A DNA stretch of 64,000 nucleotides from Streptomyces sp. NBC_01707 (GCF_041438805.1 NZ_CP109190.1:124001-188000); one strand, 5' to 3'; shown: positions 28,942 through 39,245, counted from the first letter of the stretch. The notes: generated from the sequence alone by a model not told the origin. Program-made: numbers and translations.

Positions 28942-31179
28942 GTGATCAGGGAGTACTACCCGCGGGCGTGGCAGCACCTGCGCGACGCGCAGCAGGCCAA
29001 GATGGCGATGGCGCCACTGTGGAGCACGCTCCTCAAGGACGGACTCGTCGAGGAGAGCGTGGTCACGCATCCGGACGGGTCGGGGGTCATCGGTGCCTGG
29101 CTGGCCTGGCCACCAGGCGGGCAGGCGGAACTGACCGAGCTGTTCCGCGGGTGTGTGCGAGAGTTGTGGGCTTGTCTGGATGCGCTGGTGACGGAGTCGG
29201 TTGAGGCGTTCAGTGCGCTGCAGCGGCTGCGCAGGCCGGAGTGTCCCCGGTTCTTTCCGGTCGCTGATTCTCTCGAGGGGTTCAGGGCGTCGCTGGCCGA
29301 GTCGTGCATGGACGGCACCCTGCGCTCGCACGTGGCGATGGTGGAGGATTGCCAGCCCTTCCAGGACAGCGACGGCGACGAGGTCATCGACAGAATCCGC
29401 CGCGGGCTGGGCTATCTGCTGGAGTGGGAGGCAGCGCTGGATTCGGGTGCGGTGATGGGCGCCTGGGCGACTCCCATCGAACCGCAGGTCCATGCCGCGG
29501 CGCCCGCGGTGGTCGAGAGCGTGGAGGCGGCGGAGCCCGGTGCGCTCGACGGACAAGAGCGTGTCCTGGCCCGCTACCGGCTGAGCTCCTACCAGAGCGG
29601 GTGCGCTGTGAACGCGCAGGCCGGCACCTGGGTCGATCTGTGTTTCACCGAGGGGTTCGCCCCGGCCGATGACGAGGACACCTTCGGTCAGCGGCTGTCG
29701 CTGGTGATCGAGGCGGTCACCCGGTTCGCCACCTCGTTCGCGTGGCTGTCCAGCCAGGTGCCGGGCAGCCGGCGCGTGCTGTCTGCCGGACGCGCCGGCG
29801 CTACGGATACCTGGATCGAGGCCACGCGCTCGTCGAGGCACTGGTCCGCCGAGGAGCTGGCCGCACTGGCCTCCTCGGACATCGGCCTGGGGCGGGTCCA
29901 GGACGCCGACACGCTCACGCTGATGGTGAGCACGCCCGGCGGTGTGTTCGAGCGGGTCGTCCCGCACGCGACACCCCTGCGCCACCACGACCGGCGGGGC
30001 ACGGCCGCGGAGACAGCCGTCAAGGATGCGGCCGCCACCTGGGGCCTGCCCGATTTTGTGATGGCCCCGAGCGTGGAGCGCAAAGGCCGCGGGGTGCGGG
30101 AGATCAGTGACGGACTGCTGGTGGTCGGCGACCGCGGTGTGGTCGTGCAGATCAAGGCCCGCGAGGGCGAACCCGCCACCGTGGAGCGGGAGACGTCCTG
30201 GGTCCTCAAACAGCTGACCGCGGCGGGCAAGCAGATCCACGGCACTGTACGCCGGCTGAAAACGCAGGGCGTGCAGATGGTCAACGGACGCGGCCACCGT
30301 CTCAGCATCGACAGCCCGGCCATCGACTGGGTAGGCGTCACCATCATCGAACACCCCGTTCCCCCGCAGGAGTTGACTGTTCCCGAACACCACGGGAACA
30401 CGCCGGTGATCGCCCTGCTGCGGCGTGACTGGGAGTTCCTGTTCCACCAGCTTCGCTCCACCCACGCCGTCGTCGGCTATCTGCACCGGGTCGGCACGTC
30501 GGCGCCCGTTCTGGGCGGCGAGCCGGAGCGTTACTACGAGCTGGCCGCCGCGGATGCCGAGGCAGCACCGGAAGAGGCGGACCCGTCCTGGACTCGGCGC
30601 GGCGGACAGCCGCACAGCGTGCCGCTGCTGCCCGCCGCCCCGGCCGGCAGTGACGACGACGAAGCTCACACCATGGTCCGCGTCATGCTCGAGGACGTAG
30701 CGACCAGCCCACTGGACCCGGACGAGTGGGATACCCGGCAACGCGTCCTGGCCTCTCTCGACAGCCTGCCGGTCGGGTGCCGCACAGATCTGGGCCGATT
30801 TCTGCTGGACGCGCTGGCCGCGGTCGCCGAGCCTGAGACAGGCACCACGGTATGGCGGATGCGCACCTTCATCGCCGGGCCTGACCTGGATCAGCTTGGC
30901 TTCGCCGTCTGTTCCGCCCTGACCGACCACACCCGCGCCGCGTTCTCCGCCTGGCTTCAGCTCCGCCATCACGAACGCGGCGAGCATGCGAACCTCGCCC
31001 AGCTCATGTCGGTCGGTGTGCTGCTCACTCCCCGCGCCGACGGCTACCGGGAATGGGACACCACCATGAGTGCCATCAGCGGCGACCCGGAAGTGACCGG
31101 TGAGGAACTACGCGCCTATCAGGATCTGTTCAATACGCCCAACGGCCCGGCAGGCACAGCATCGAGGCCATCGCCCTGA
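28942..31179 (+). CDS. large protein with PD-(D/E)xK-like nuclease core
   Basis: 745 residues, soluble. The N-terminal third is helical (starts VIREYYPRAWQHLRDAQQAK) with no known domain. Around residues 370-400 there is a restriction-endonuclease-like core: PDFVMAPS, then ISDGLLVVGDRGVVVQIKAR, in which Asp followed by Q-x-K has the spacing of the D...(D/E)xK motif of NERD/Mrr-type nucleases (Gln in place of Glu). The C-terminal third is helical. The GTG at 28942 is favoured over GTG 28912 because the latter lies inside the promoter at 28913-28934, which would give a leaderless transcript. The promoter type implies induction by DNA damage. I infer a role in defence or DNA repair. Confidence 0.68.
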   Translation: MIREYYPRAWQHLRDAQQAKMAMAPLWSTLLKDGLVEESVVTHPDGSGVIGAWLAWPPGGQAELTELFRGCVRELWACLDALVTESVEAFSALQRLRRPECPRFFPVADSLEGFRASLAESCMDGTLRSHVAMVEDCQPFQDSDGDEVIDRIRRGLGYLLEWEAALDSGAVMGAWATPIEPQVHAAAPAVVESVEAAEPGALDGQERVLARYRLSSYQSGCAVNAQAGTWVDLCFTEGFAPADDEDTFGQRLSLVIEAVTRFATSFAWLSSQVPGSRRVLSAGRAGATDTWIEATRSSRHWSAEELAALASSDIGLGRVQDADTLTLMVSTPGGVFERVVPHATPLRHHDRRGTAAETAVKDAAATWGLPDFVMAPSVERKGRGVREISDGLLVVGDRGVVVQIKAREGEPATVERETSWVLKQLTAAGKQIHGTVRRLKTQGVQMVNGRGHRLSIDSPAIDWVGVTIIEHPVPPQELTVPEHHGNTPVIALLRRDWEFLFHQLRSTHAVVGYLHRVGTSAPVLGGEPERYYELAAADAEAAPEEADPSWTRRGGQPHSVPLLPAAPAGSDDDEAHTMVRVMLEDVATSPLDPDEWDTRQRVLASLDSLPVGCRTDLGRFLLDALAAVAEPETGTTVWRMRTFIAGPDLDQLGFAVCSALTDHTRAAFSAWLQLRHHERGEHANLAQLMSVGVLLTPRADGYREWDTTMSAISGDPEVTGEELRAYQDLFNTPNGPAGTASRPSP

Positions 31180-31718
31180 CAAGGCGGCAAGACGGACAGC
31201 GGCAGGTTGCCTGCTACGGCGCCGGCTGGCGGCAAGCAGCTGGAGCAGAGCGTCAGTTGGAGGGGGGATCTGCCATGCGTCACGGCGCCCCATGGCGTCT
31301 GGCAGGGACAGTGCGTCCCGCACTGCGAGCACCGTCAGCGGCCAGGCGCCGCTGAGCGATCTTCACTATGCCGTTGACTACGCTGCGGCCACGGTCACCG
31401 TCGCTCCGGCGATCACAGGATCCATGCCGTACGTTCCCCTTCCGGATGGCTTGCTCGGTATCGCCCGCGCATCGCACCCACCACAACCGTGCTGATTTCT
31501 CCGGGCGTTGTGACATCTGGCTGGTCACAGGGCTATCGCTGCTCCGATGCCGTGCGCCGCGCACGGTGGTGCGCGGGAAGGCCCGCCGCCCCGGCCGCGG
31601 GGATGGGTAGATGCGCCGGCCAAGACAGGCATTGGCGTACCCCGCCGCGGTGCAGCTTGTGGACGCCGCGCTGCGGTCGCCTTCGGCCGTTCGGTGATCG
31701 GCCGGGCCCCCGCTGTGG
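31180..31718. other. gap between convergent genes
   Basis: About 540 bases. I see no gene with family features and no strong terminator hairpin. Confidence 0.35.
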
Positions 31719-32827
31719 TCAGCGGTGTTCGTGCAGCCGGGTGAGGAACTGCCGGACGAGGGCGTCGGCTTCGTCGGCGCTGAATCCTTCGACCAGGATG
31801 CGTTCGATGTGGGCGATTCCGCTGTTGCGGCAGAGTCTGTCGAGGCTGGCGTCCGCGGCGAAGTGTTCGTGGTGACGGGGCTCGCCGACCTCGATGACGC
31901 CCACCCGGCCGGAGGCGGTGACGAGGAAGTCCGGAGCCCAGGTGCTGCCGCCGCCGACCCGGGCCCTCGGCAGCGGGAAGATGGCGATGGTGGAATTTTG
32001 CGGCAGTTGTGCCTGTGCCCGCTTCAGCGCCTCGTAGACGAGGATTTGCTGCCGGGATTCGAAGGTGAAACCGTCCCTGCTGAGGGTGGCGGCTGCCTCC
32101 TTGGCACGGGGCCGGGGGTACTGGCTGGGGGATGTTTTGTTGATCAGCTTCTCTTGGAGGCTCTGCCGCCAGTCGTCACCGGTCGCGGGGAGGGCTGGTA
32201 TGGCGCTGACGTTGTCGACCAGCAGGTCGTGACGTGCCGCCACGTGGACGAGCAGGGGCCGGATGGCAGCGAGGACCTCCTTGGTGAAGCGGGCAACGAG
32301 GTAGAGCGGAACGATGAGTGCGACGTCTTCGCCTTCCTCGGACAGGTCGCTGGGGAGATGCTCGATGTCTTCCACGTCCGCCAGCAAGGCGGCGGCCTGG
32401 CTGTTTCCGTCCTCGTACAGCAGGAACGCTGTCTGGGCCAGGACGCGATGCAAGATGGCCGTGAGGGTCTCGTCCGGCTCCGGTGACGTGTCGGTGGCCG
32501 CAACGGCACCGGGCGCATACACCTGTGTGGGACCTTCAGGGCTGGGGAGGTCGGGGTCGACGGGGTCCTGCCTTGCACCAGCAGCTCTACCGCGGGCGGA
32601 GGATTGAGAAACTCTGCGAGTACCTCCTCGAGCACGTTGGGACATTCCGAGTTGATCAAGGTGTCGTATGCGCCCGGGCTGAACATGTTGAGCGTCAGCG
32701 TGGTGCCGTCGTAGAAGAGCACGCTCGCGTTCTGGCTCAGCAGGATCCAGGCGAACCGCATCCGCTCTTTGACGACTTGCAGAAGCTGCGGCCACAGCTC
32801 CTGCGTGTCTGCCGTCCCGTCCGCCAT
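31719..32827 (-). pseudogene. DnaX-tail domain fused to a PD-(D/E)xK nuclease, one frameshift
   Basis: From ATG at 32827 (GGGAGGG upstream) the first 90 residues resemble the C-terminal part of Streptomyces DNA polymerase III gamma/tau: ELWPQLLQVVKERMRFAWIL, LLSQNASVLFYDGTTL and NMFSPGAYDTLINS. The frame breaks near 32566 and resumes as DPVDPDLPSPEGPTQVYAPG. A helical middle follows, then a nuclease-like end with STWAPDFLVTASGRVGVIEV, where APDF and IEV have the place of the D and ExK residues, and a following H-rich stretch (GEPRHHEHF). The final Lys is replaced by Gly, as in some DUF559-like enzymes that use other residues. One added G joins the frames exactly. Joining a replication clamp-loader tail to a nuclease is unusual. 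Confidence 0.62.
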
Positions 32828-33190
32828 GGCACCCTCCCCGTGTGCTGCCCCCACCAGCAGCGTAGGAAGAGACACCGGCCGCCAGAGGCGGATCGCTGCT
32901 GCCGTTACCCGTATGCATGAACTCCGTCCGCACGGAAAGGCCTTGGACTGGCCGATCCAGAACTCGCCGTATCCGCACGACCTCGACCAGATGGCCCGTC
33001 GGACCAACTCGTCCGCCGGGTTAGAGATGCGGCAGCTCGCGCTGTACGGAGCGGCCGTCGCTCAATCGGTGTGCTGTTCTGGAGAATCCTGCGCCCGACC
33101 GGGGGCTCCACGAGAGGATGCACTGGGTCGGTGGGCAGTACGCAGTGGGTCACCGAAGGCGCATGGTTCCCGGACCGGCCGAACCCCAGC
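32828..33190. other. divergent gap
   Basis: About 360 bases between the minus-strand nuclease and the three-gene operon that starts at 33191. It must hold both promoters; no PafBC-type motif or palindrome was seen. Confidence 0.35.
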
Positions 33191-33844
33191 ATGTCTGTGG
33201 GGGTTGGATGGCGGTGGACGCTGTGGGAGTGGGATGAGCGGGGGGACATGGCGACGTGGTTTGAACGGATGGCAGCGATTCCTGGTGTGCGGTTCACCGG
33301 AAGCCCTGGTGTCGCCCGTGAAGCGCTCGCAGCGGCGCGTGTCCGTCCGAAGGTGTCGTACGGCTCGCTGACGTGGCCGTCTGCTGAGGGCCGTACGTCG
33401 GCAACGCCGGCCAGCCGGCATGTGCCGGTGGAGGCGAGCGGAACGGACCTGGTCACCCGGGTCTGGGAGGCGCTGGAGCTTCCCGGTGGGGCGATGGACT
33501 ACCACTTCGTCCTCCAAGGCGCGGTGGACCGCTTGTGGAGCGGCAGACGCTCCTACCCTGACGGGCTTGAGCTGCTTGAGGTGTTCGCGCTGCTGGACTT
33601 GGAGTTGATGGAGGCTGCCCCGCAGGCCGTCTCCTTTGACACCGGCTCTGTCCCGACCTCGTTCGTGCACGTGACGTCCGTTCCCCGGCTGGTGATGCTG
33701 CTGGAACGCGAAGGCGCCTTCACCGACGCCCTCGAAGTGGCGCGGCGGCTGGCCCGTTTCGAGCAGGGTGAGGATGCGGTGGACCGTCTCTCGGAGAAGA
33801 TCGGCGCACTGGCGGCCGAGGCGACGGCTGGCGGGGCGGCATGA
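33191..33844 (+). CDS. first gene of the helicase-TerD operon, unknown
   Basis: 217 residues if ATG 33191 is used (MSVGVGWRWTLWEWDERGDM); ATG 33248 is the alternative. It is helical and acidic towards the end (LEVARRLARFEQGEDAVDRL), with no recognised domain or catalytic motif. Its stop overlaps the ATG of the helicase gene (ATGA), so the products are probably made in fixed ratio and may form a complex. Confidence 0.65.
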   Translation: MSVGVGWRWTLWEWDERGDMATWFERMAAIPGVRFTGSPGVAREALAAARVRPKVSYGSLTWPSAEGRTSATPASRHVPVEASGTDLVTRVWEALELPGGAMDYHFVLQGAVDRLWSGRRSYPDGLELLEVFALLDLELMEAAPQAVSFDTGSVPTSFVHVTSVPRLVMLLEREGAFTDALEVARRLARFEQGEDAVDRLSEKIGALAAEATAGGAA

Positions 33845-35912
33845 GCGCCGGTCTGGAGCTGCGATCCCCTCGGCGTCCTACCTGGAAGAGGCCTTCCTAC
33901 GCTGGGTGCTCACTCCAGCCGCGCAGCGGGGCATCGTGGCGCATGTACGCAGTCAGCATCCGGTGACGGTCAACGAACGGACCTACCGACTGGACTATCT
34001 GATCGCTGGCGAGTCGCTGCATCTGGCCGTGGAGTTGGACGGGTTCACCTTCCACAGTGACCGTGCCGCCTTCACCTACGACCGGTTGCGGCAGAACGAC
34101 CTGGCGGCCACGGGGCTGACGGTGCTGCGGTTTTCCTACGACGCGGTGCGCCTGGACACCGCACGCTGCGTCGCGCAGTTGCAGGCGATGCTGCGCCAGG
34201 ATGCCGTGCTCTCGCCACTGGTCATCGCCGCGCCGCGCGTCGAGGTCCCGGAGATGGTGGGCGATCCCCTGCGGGCGGCCGATCCGCCTCGGGGTACCCG
34301 GTCATCTGCAGATGAGGCCTACTTCGCCGGTGTGCGCGCTCAGGTGACCCGAGAGCCGTTGCGTACCTGCCAGGACGAGGCCCTGGCCGCGCTGGCCAAC
34401 TACTACGCTTCCGGCGGTCGGCATGCGGCCACGGTGATGGCGGTCGGGGCCGGCAAGACCGCGCTGGGGGTGGCGGCCGCGTTGTCCTTCACCAGGCGGC
34501 GAGCGCTGGTGGTGACTCCGGGCTCGGTCATCCGCGGCACCTTCGCCAAGGCACTCGACCCCGGTGTGCCGGGCAATGTCCTGTACGGGCTGGCGGGCGG
34601 GCCCCTGCTGCCGGGTGCCCGGCCGCCGGCCACACTGGTGCTGGACGCGGATGACGAGCAGATCAGCCAGGTGAGTCGGCAGCGGTTGCTGGCTGCGGAC
34701 GTGCTGGTCACCAACTTCCATGCGCTGGGTACTGGCGACAAGGGCGGGGACCTGCTGGCCAAGCTGGAGCCGGGCGATGTCGACTTCATCGTGGTCGACG
34801 AGGCCCATATCGCGGCCAGCGCCTCCTACCAGCGGCTGTTCGCCCACTTCCGGGATGCGCGCACGCTGTTGATGTCGGCGTGCTTCCAGCGCCTGGACGG
34901 CAAGCCGATCGACGCCGATGTCGTCTACCGCTACCGGCTGGTGGATTCCATCGCGGACGGCTCGGCGAAGAACCTGCGCGTGCACCGGTTCGCCCCGGAC
35001 GCGGCGACGACGGTGTACGAGGCGGTGTGGTCCGACGGGCGACGCGAGCAGATCACCGGCCGCGATGCGCTGTTGGCCGCGTTGGGCGACGAGCGGAGGA
35101 TGGCCCGCATCACCGCGCAGTCCGATGCCTCGATCCGGCAGGTGATGATGGTGACGCGGGCCTGTCTGGATGCGCAGGCCAAGCTGCTGGCCCCGGTCAA
35201 ACCCCGGGCGCTGTTTGCGGCGATGGGTGAGGCCCACGCTCAGCAGATCGCCCGGATCGCCGAAGAGCACGGCATTCCCTGCGCCACGCTGCACCACAGC
35301 ATGTCGCCGTCGTCGATCAAAGCCACACGGCGGCGCTTCGAGTCGGACGCGGGTGATCTGCAGGGCATCGTGCAACTGCGGATGCTTGGCCAGGGCTACG
35401 ACTTCCCGCCCATCACCGTCGTCGTACCGGTGCGTCCCTATGGCAGTTTCGGCGAGTTCTACCAGTTCATCGGACGTGGCGTGCGGGTGCTGCGCCAGCC
35501 GGGTCTGGCCGCCGATCAGCAGTATCTGGATGTGGTCTGCCATGCCGAACTCGGCCTTGAGGACCATCTGGAGGCCATGTGCGCGGACAACGACATGGAT
35601 CCCGCGCTGCTGCTCGGCGTTCCCTTGATCGACACCTCCACGCTGGAGGCGGACTTCGCCGGCGGTAACGGCCTCGGGGAAAGGGACTCTGACAGTGCGC
35701 TCCCGGTCGGAGTCGACGCGTTCGTGCTGTACGAGCAGGGGCGTGTTGAGCAGCGGGTCGTGCATGACCTGGACCGGGTGGAGGCCCGGCGGGCGGAGCG
35801 GGAAATGCAGCTGATGGCCCAGCGCTACGCCGTCTACGCGCAAAACACCGCGGCTCCGATGCCGTTTGAGAAGTTCGTCGACTACATGCGGAGGCTGACC
35901 GGTGGCCAGTGA
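33841..35912 (+). CDS. DUF559-type nuclease fused to SF2 helicase
   Basis: About 690 residues. The N-terminal Vsr/DUF559-like nuclease domain (about 5-105) has RLDYLI, VELDGFTFH and the closing RLRQNDLAATGLTVLRFSYD. The two RecA-like helicase domains follow: motif I AVGAGKTALG, motif II VVDEAHIA, motif III LLMSACF, motif VI QFIGRGVRV. The ATG at 33841 overlaps the previous stop, but its frame reaches the nuclease domain only if one G is added near 33860 (giving LELAIPSASYLEEAF). Without it, translation would have to start in the other frame. The last bases overlap the next gene. It probably translocates on DNA and cuts it; nuclease-helicase fusions of this kind are common in antiphage systems. 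Confidence 0.75.
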
Positions 35913-38633
35913 CCAGCCGCGCTGGTGGCAACCCGTTATCGATGCGTCCCCCGAAGACGCGCTTGCCTTCGAGGCAGCTGCCGGCCAGCAACAAAGGTTC
36001 GTCCAGCTCGACACGCTCGCCACCCGGTTGCTGACTGCAGCGCTCCACGGCCAGCCCACGGTCTCGGTGGTCCGCAGCACCGGGCCGCAGGCCGCGGACA
36101 ACGTCGAGGTGCTGGGGCTCAGATCCCAGGAAAAGGCGTGGTGCGCTGAAACGTTCGGGGTGCCGGAGCAGCAGCGGCGCGGTGCCTGGTACCTGCCGCA
36201 GAAGCTGTCACTGAAAGCCGGGTCGGTGAACCTGCCCCAGCTGGTGCGCGAACGCCCAGCCCATGCCCTGACGCTGGCCGCGGACGACTCGGCCAGCGTG
36301 AGCCTGGTGGACGGCGCAGCCGACGCGGTGCTGCTGTGGGCAGTGCTGGTCCCGTTGTTCGAGACACTGATCGAACCGATCCGGGTTCGGGCAGCGGGGT
36401 CTGGGAAGACGACCGACGACCAGCGGCAAATGTGGTCCGGCATCGAGGAACGCTACCGGCTGCTGGGCATCGCCGGCGATGTTCTGGATGCCTTCCGCTT
36501 CGGCGGCAGATGGCACCGGCTGGACCGGCACGGCCAGCAGCACGCCCGCCTGCGCCTCCTGGACGCTTTGGCGGCCGTTGATCCGCTGCAGCTCGTCACC
36601 CGCCATCGCATCCTGCAACTGCAGGCGCTGATGGCCGGATTCGCCAAGAAATCCAAGACCGGCACCGCCCTCGCGCGCCGGGTTGTGACGCGCGCACTGC
36701 AGCCGGTTGTCTCCGGCTACTTCGCCGGCGACTGGCTGGCCACGCTGGACTACCTGCAGGCGCCGCCGCACCCGACGAGGAGGTCATCACCGCGCTGCCC
36801 GAACCGCGCCTGTATGTGGGAATGTCCGCCCAGGCGGCCGACATGGCAGCCGAGGCAGGCATCCCAGAGGACGAGATCCACGCGATGCTCGCGGCCTTCC
36901 TCGGCGGCCCGACCTCCCTCTCCCCCGTCGAAGAACGCGTGGCGGCTCTGCGCGAGTGGTGGACGGCCTTCGACCAGGCGCACGCCGTCCAAAGACCCGG
37001 CATGCGGCCGCTGTGGGGGCTCGTCGACGACAACATCATGGCCTTTTCCTGGCAGGACGAACACGGCTTCACCCAGCAGCTGTACCGGCAGGTGCTGCCC
37101 GCTTCCGTCAACGAGCAGGTGGACCGGCTGTGGCAGTCGGTGACCCTGCAGCGGCACGCCAAGAGCCTCGTCAGCAACCCCCGCCCCCACCAGCTGATGG
37201 CCGAAGCCCTCGGCCCCGCCCCGGAGTTCTGGCACGGCGTCGCGCTGACCGCCTGGTTTGTGTGCGAAGGCCCCTACTCCCGCGCTCCCCTGTCCGGTGT
37301 GGCCGACTACTACAGCCGCACCCTCACCGCGCTGACTGCCGCCGGCTGCCCGGTCCCCCCGGACTTGTTCGAGGAACTGCGCATCGCTGAGCAGCACCTG
37401 GGCCCCGCAGAGATGATCATCAAGGAGCGCACAGAGCTCCCGGTGGACACCGCCATCGGCGCCTTCACCATGACGTCGACCATCAGCGGCGGCAGCCGCC
37501 GCGAAGGCTTCGAACGGGCCCGCGACATCATCACCCGCCATCGTCGTGCCTGGACCGAGCAGTACCTCGACACCTACCTGCAGCAGCGCTGGCGCACCGC
37601 CTTGGAAGGCGTCGCCCAGGCGCACCACCGGTTCGTGGCCGCGAAGGGCCGTCCGCCCACCCTGATCCAGTTCGCCCAGTTCGCCACCGCCGCAGCCAAC
37701 CAGTGGACCGGCGGCGACCTCGGCGCTCTCTACACCGCGATCGGGGAACCCGCACCCGCCCAGCAACTGCACCCGGCCCGTCTGCTGCCGGGTGACGGCT
37801 ATGACGTCGCCCAGCGCGTCTACACCGCGCTCGGCGGCACCACGGTCGACAACGACCTGCGCATGAACCAGCCCGAAGAAGCCCGACGGCAGTGGCAACT
37901 CAGCCGCCTAGCCGTCGAAAGCCTGCGATACCTGCAGCTCCACGAAGCGCTCGGACAGCCCCCAACGGGCAAACAGTTCGGCTCTTCACGCCTGGCCTGG
38001 CCATGGCCCGGAGAGGAAACTGAGGGCTGGCCGCTTTTCCAGCACACCCTCGCCGCTCTGACCAACACCAGCCCGCCCGCAAGTGAACCTGCCGCAGGGA
38101 CGGCCGAGGCCGCCCCAAGCCTGCTGGACAACACCAAGCACGTGCTGGCCAAGGGAGCCAACGCCCCTCTGCGAACCGAATCGGTAGCGGTGCGCCTCAT
38201 CACTACCGGCGTGCCAGTCGATGTCTCTGCCGTACTCCTCACCAGCCACGGCAAAGTACGCAGCGACCACGACCTGGTCTTCTACAACCACCCGCACCAC
38301 GACGGAGTCCGCACCAGCGGCGACACGGTCACCGCAGATCTGCCGCACGTACCCGACGACGTCCACACCGTGGCCGTCATCACCAGCATCGACCTCGAAG
38401 CCCAACCCACCGCTTCCTTCGACCAGAACACCACGTGGCACGTCGAGGTCACCCAACCCGCTGGCGGCGGACTCGCCTTCACGCCTGCCCCGTTCGTCTC
38501 GGGCGAGACCGTCACCATCGCTATGGAGATCTACCGGCATGGTTCGGGCTGGAAAGTACGTGCTGTCGGCCAGGGCTACGACACCGGGCTTGCTGGCCTG
38601 GCCGCGGACTACGGCATCAACGTCGAACCCTGA
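35902..38633 (+). CDS. large protein with C-terminal TerD domain, one frame break
   Basis: About 910 residues when the frames before and after 36771 are joined by one added C (PPHPDEEVITALPEPRLYV). GTG at 35902 lies within the end of the helicase gene, so translation is coupled. The N-terminal 700 residues are mostly helical and unrecognised. The last 160 residues are a TerD domain: VDVSAVLLTSHGKVRSDHDL, VFYNHPHHDG, HGSGWKVRAVGQGYDTGLAG. TerD domains bind calcium and belong to the tellurite/phage-resistance Ter network. A TerD domain at the end of a long chain, in an operon with a nuclease-helicase, is not an arrangement I know. If the break is real the TerD part could still be made from an internal start such as 36816. 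Confidence 0.7.
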
Positions 38634-38639
38634 CGGCAA

Positions 38640-38661
38640 TGTCAGTGCCTGTCGCTAGGGT
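38640..38661 (+). promoter_or_regulatory. second PafBC-type DNA-damage promoter
   Basis: TGTCAGTG, eight bases, TAGGGT, then CTGTGATCAG as at 28940. It begins seven bases after the TerD-protein stop. The predicted start of transcription falls at GTG 38669. It may drive the small frame there and the membrane protein/STAND pair behind it. Confidence 0.7.
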
Positions 38662-38668
38662 CGATTCT

Positions 38669-38881
38669 GTGATCAGTGGCCAAGAGCCAAACCCGCCGGC
38701 CGGCAAGGGGGCATGGCGGAAGGCAGTCCGTCGCTCGTCTCCTGCACGCGGGTGCGATCGTGACCGAAAGCCACATCACGCGTCGGGTACTACGGGAACT
38801 GCTTTGATCGCAGGAACCGTCCTTCATCCCGTGCCCACTGGTTGCCGGGGTTCGGGAGCTGCAAGAGGTGGCGCACGGTAA
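38669..38881 (+). CDS. possible leaderless small protein or relic
   Basis: A 70-residue frame begins at the predicted transcription start (VISGQEPNPPAGKG...). After residue 14 its content looks non-coding. Dropping one G from the run near 38707-38711 gives GRQSVARLLHAGAIVTESH and RRVLRELL before a stop, which looks more like protein. It could be the start of a lost gene now reduced to its promoter and first codons. Low certainty. Confidence 0.3.
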   Translation: MISGQEPNPPAGKGAWRKAVRRSSPARGCDRDRKPHHASGTTGTALIAGTVLHPVPTGCRGSGAARGGAR

Positions 38882-38894
38882 GAGAGGGATGGAC

Positions 38895-39245
38895 ATGTCG
38901 CGTGGGCACAGAGTCACGGTGACGGTTGCCGCTGTGGCCGTTATCGCCTCAACTCCCGCTTTCTGGCTGCTCGATGGGCCGAATGCCGGGCAGATGGTGG
39001 GGGCTTCGGTGCAGGGCGCCACAGGGGTGTGCGCCTTGTTGTGGGCCTGGAAGCAGCCAGCCGCACGGGCACGGGACACCGTCACACGGACGGGGCGGGC
39101 TGAAGCGTACGGCGGAGGAGAGGCCCACACCGGCATTCGCCGTCGTCATGGAGGCAGCGGAGAGGGGAGTGTGGAGCAGAGCGGGGATGCGAGCGCCCGC
39201 GGGCAGGGAAGCAGGGCCGGCACCGGCATCGACTACACCGGCTAA
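38895..39245 (+). CDS. small membrane protein with SGDA-type tag, partner of the STAND gene
   Basis: 116 residues. Two hydrophobic segments (about 8-25 and 33-50) form a hairpin in the membrane. A Gly/Arg-rich cytosolic tail then includes HTGIRRRHGG and ends EQSGDASARGQGSRAGTGID. ATG 38895 is chosen because GAGAGGG lies six bases upstream. The tail motif (SGDA followed by small residues and a Gly-Ile) recurs twice in the N-terminal region of the STAND protein encoded next to it, so a physical link between the two is likely. It could be the membrane-acting effector of the pair. Confidence 0.6.
   Translation: MSRGHRVTVTVAAVAVIASTPAFWLLDGPNAGQMVGASVQGATGVCALLWAWKQPAARARDTVTRTGRAEAYGGGEAHTGIRRRHGGSGEGSVEQSGDASARGQGSRAGTGIDYTG

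Noticed and set aside
28915-30987. A 690-codon minus-strand frame opposite the 745-residue nuclease-like gene
   Set aside because: It shows no domain and is rich in Arg, Gly and His. The plus strand has a good promoter and a nuclease-like core.
34302-36443. A 713-codon minus-strand frame across the helicase
   Set aside because: Plus-strand helicase motifs I to VI are all present; the minus frame has no family features.
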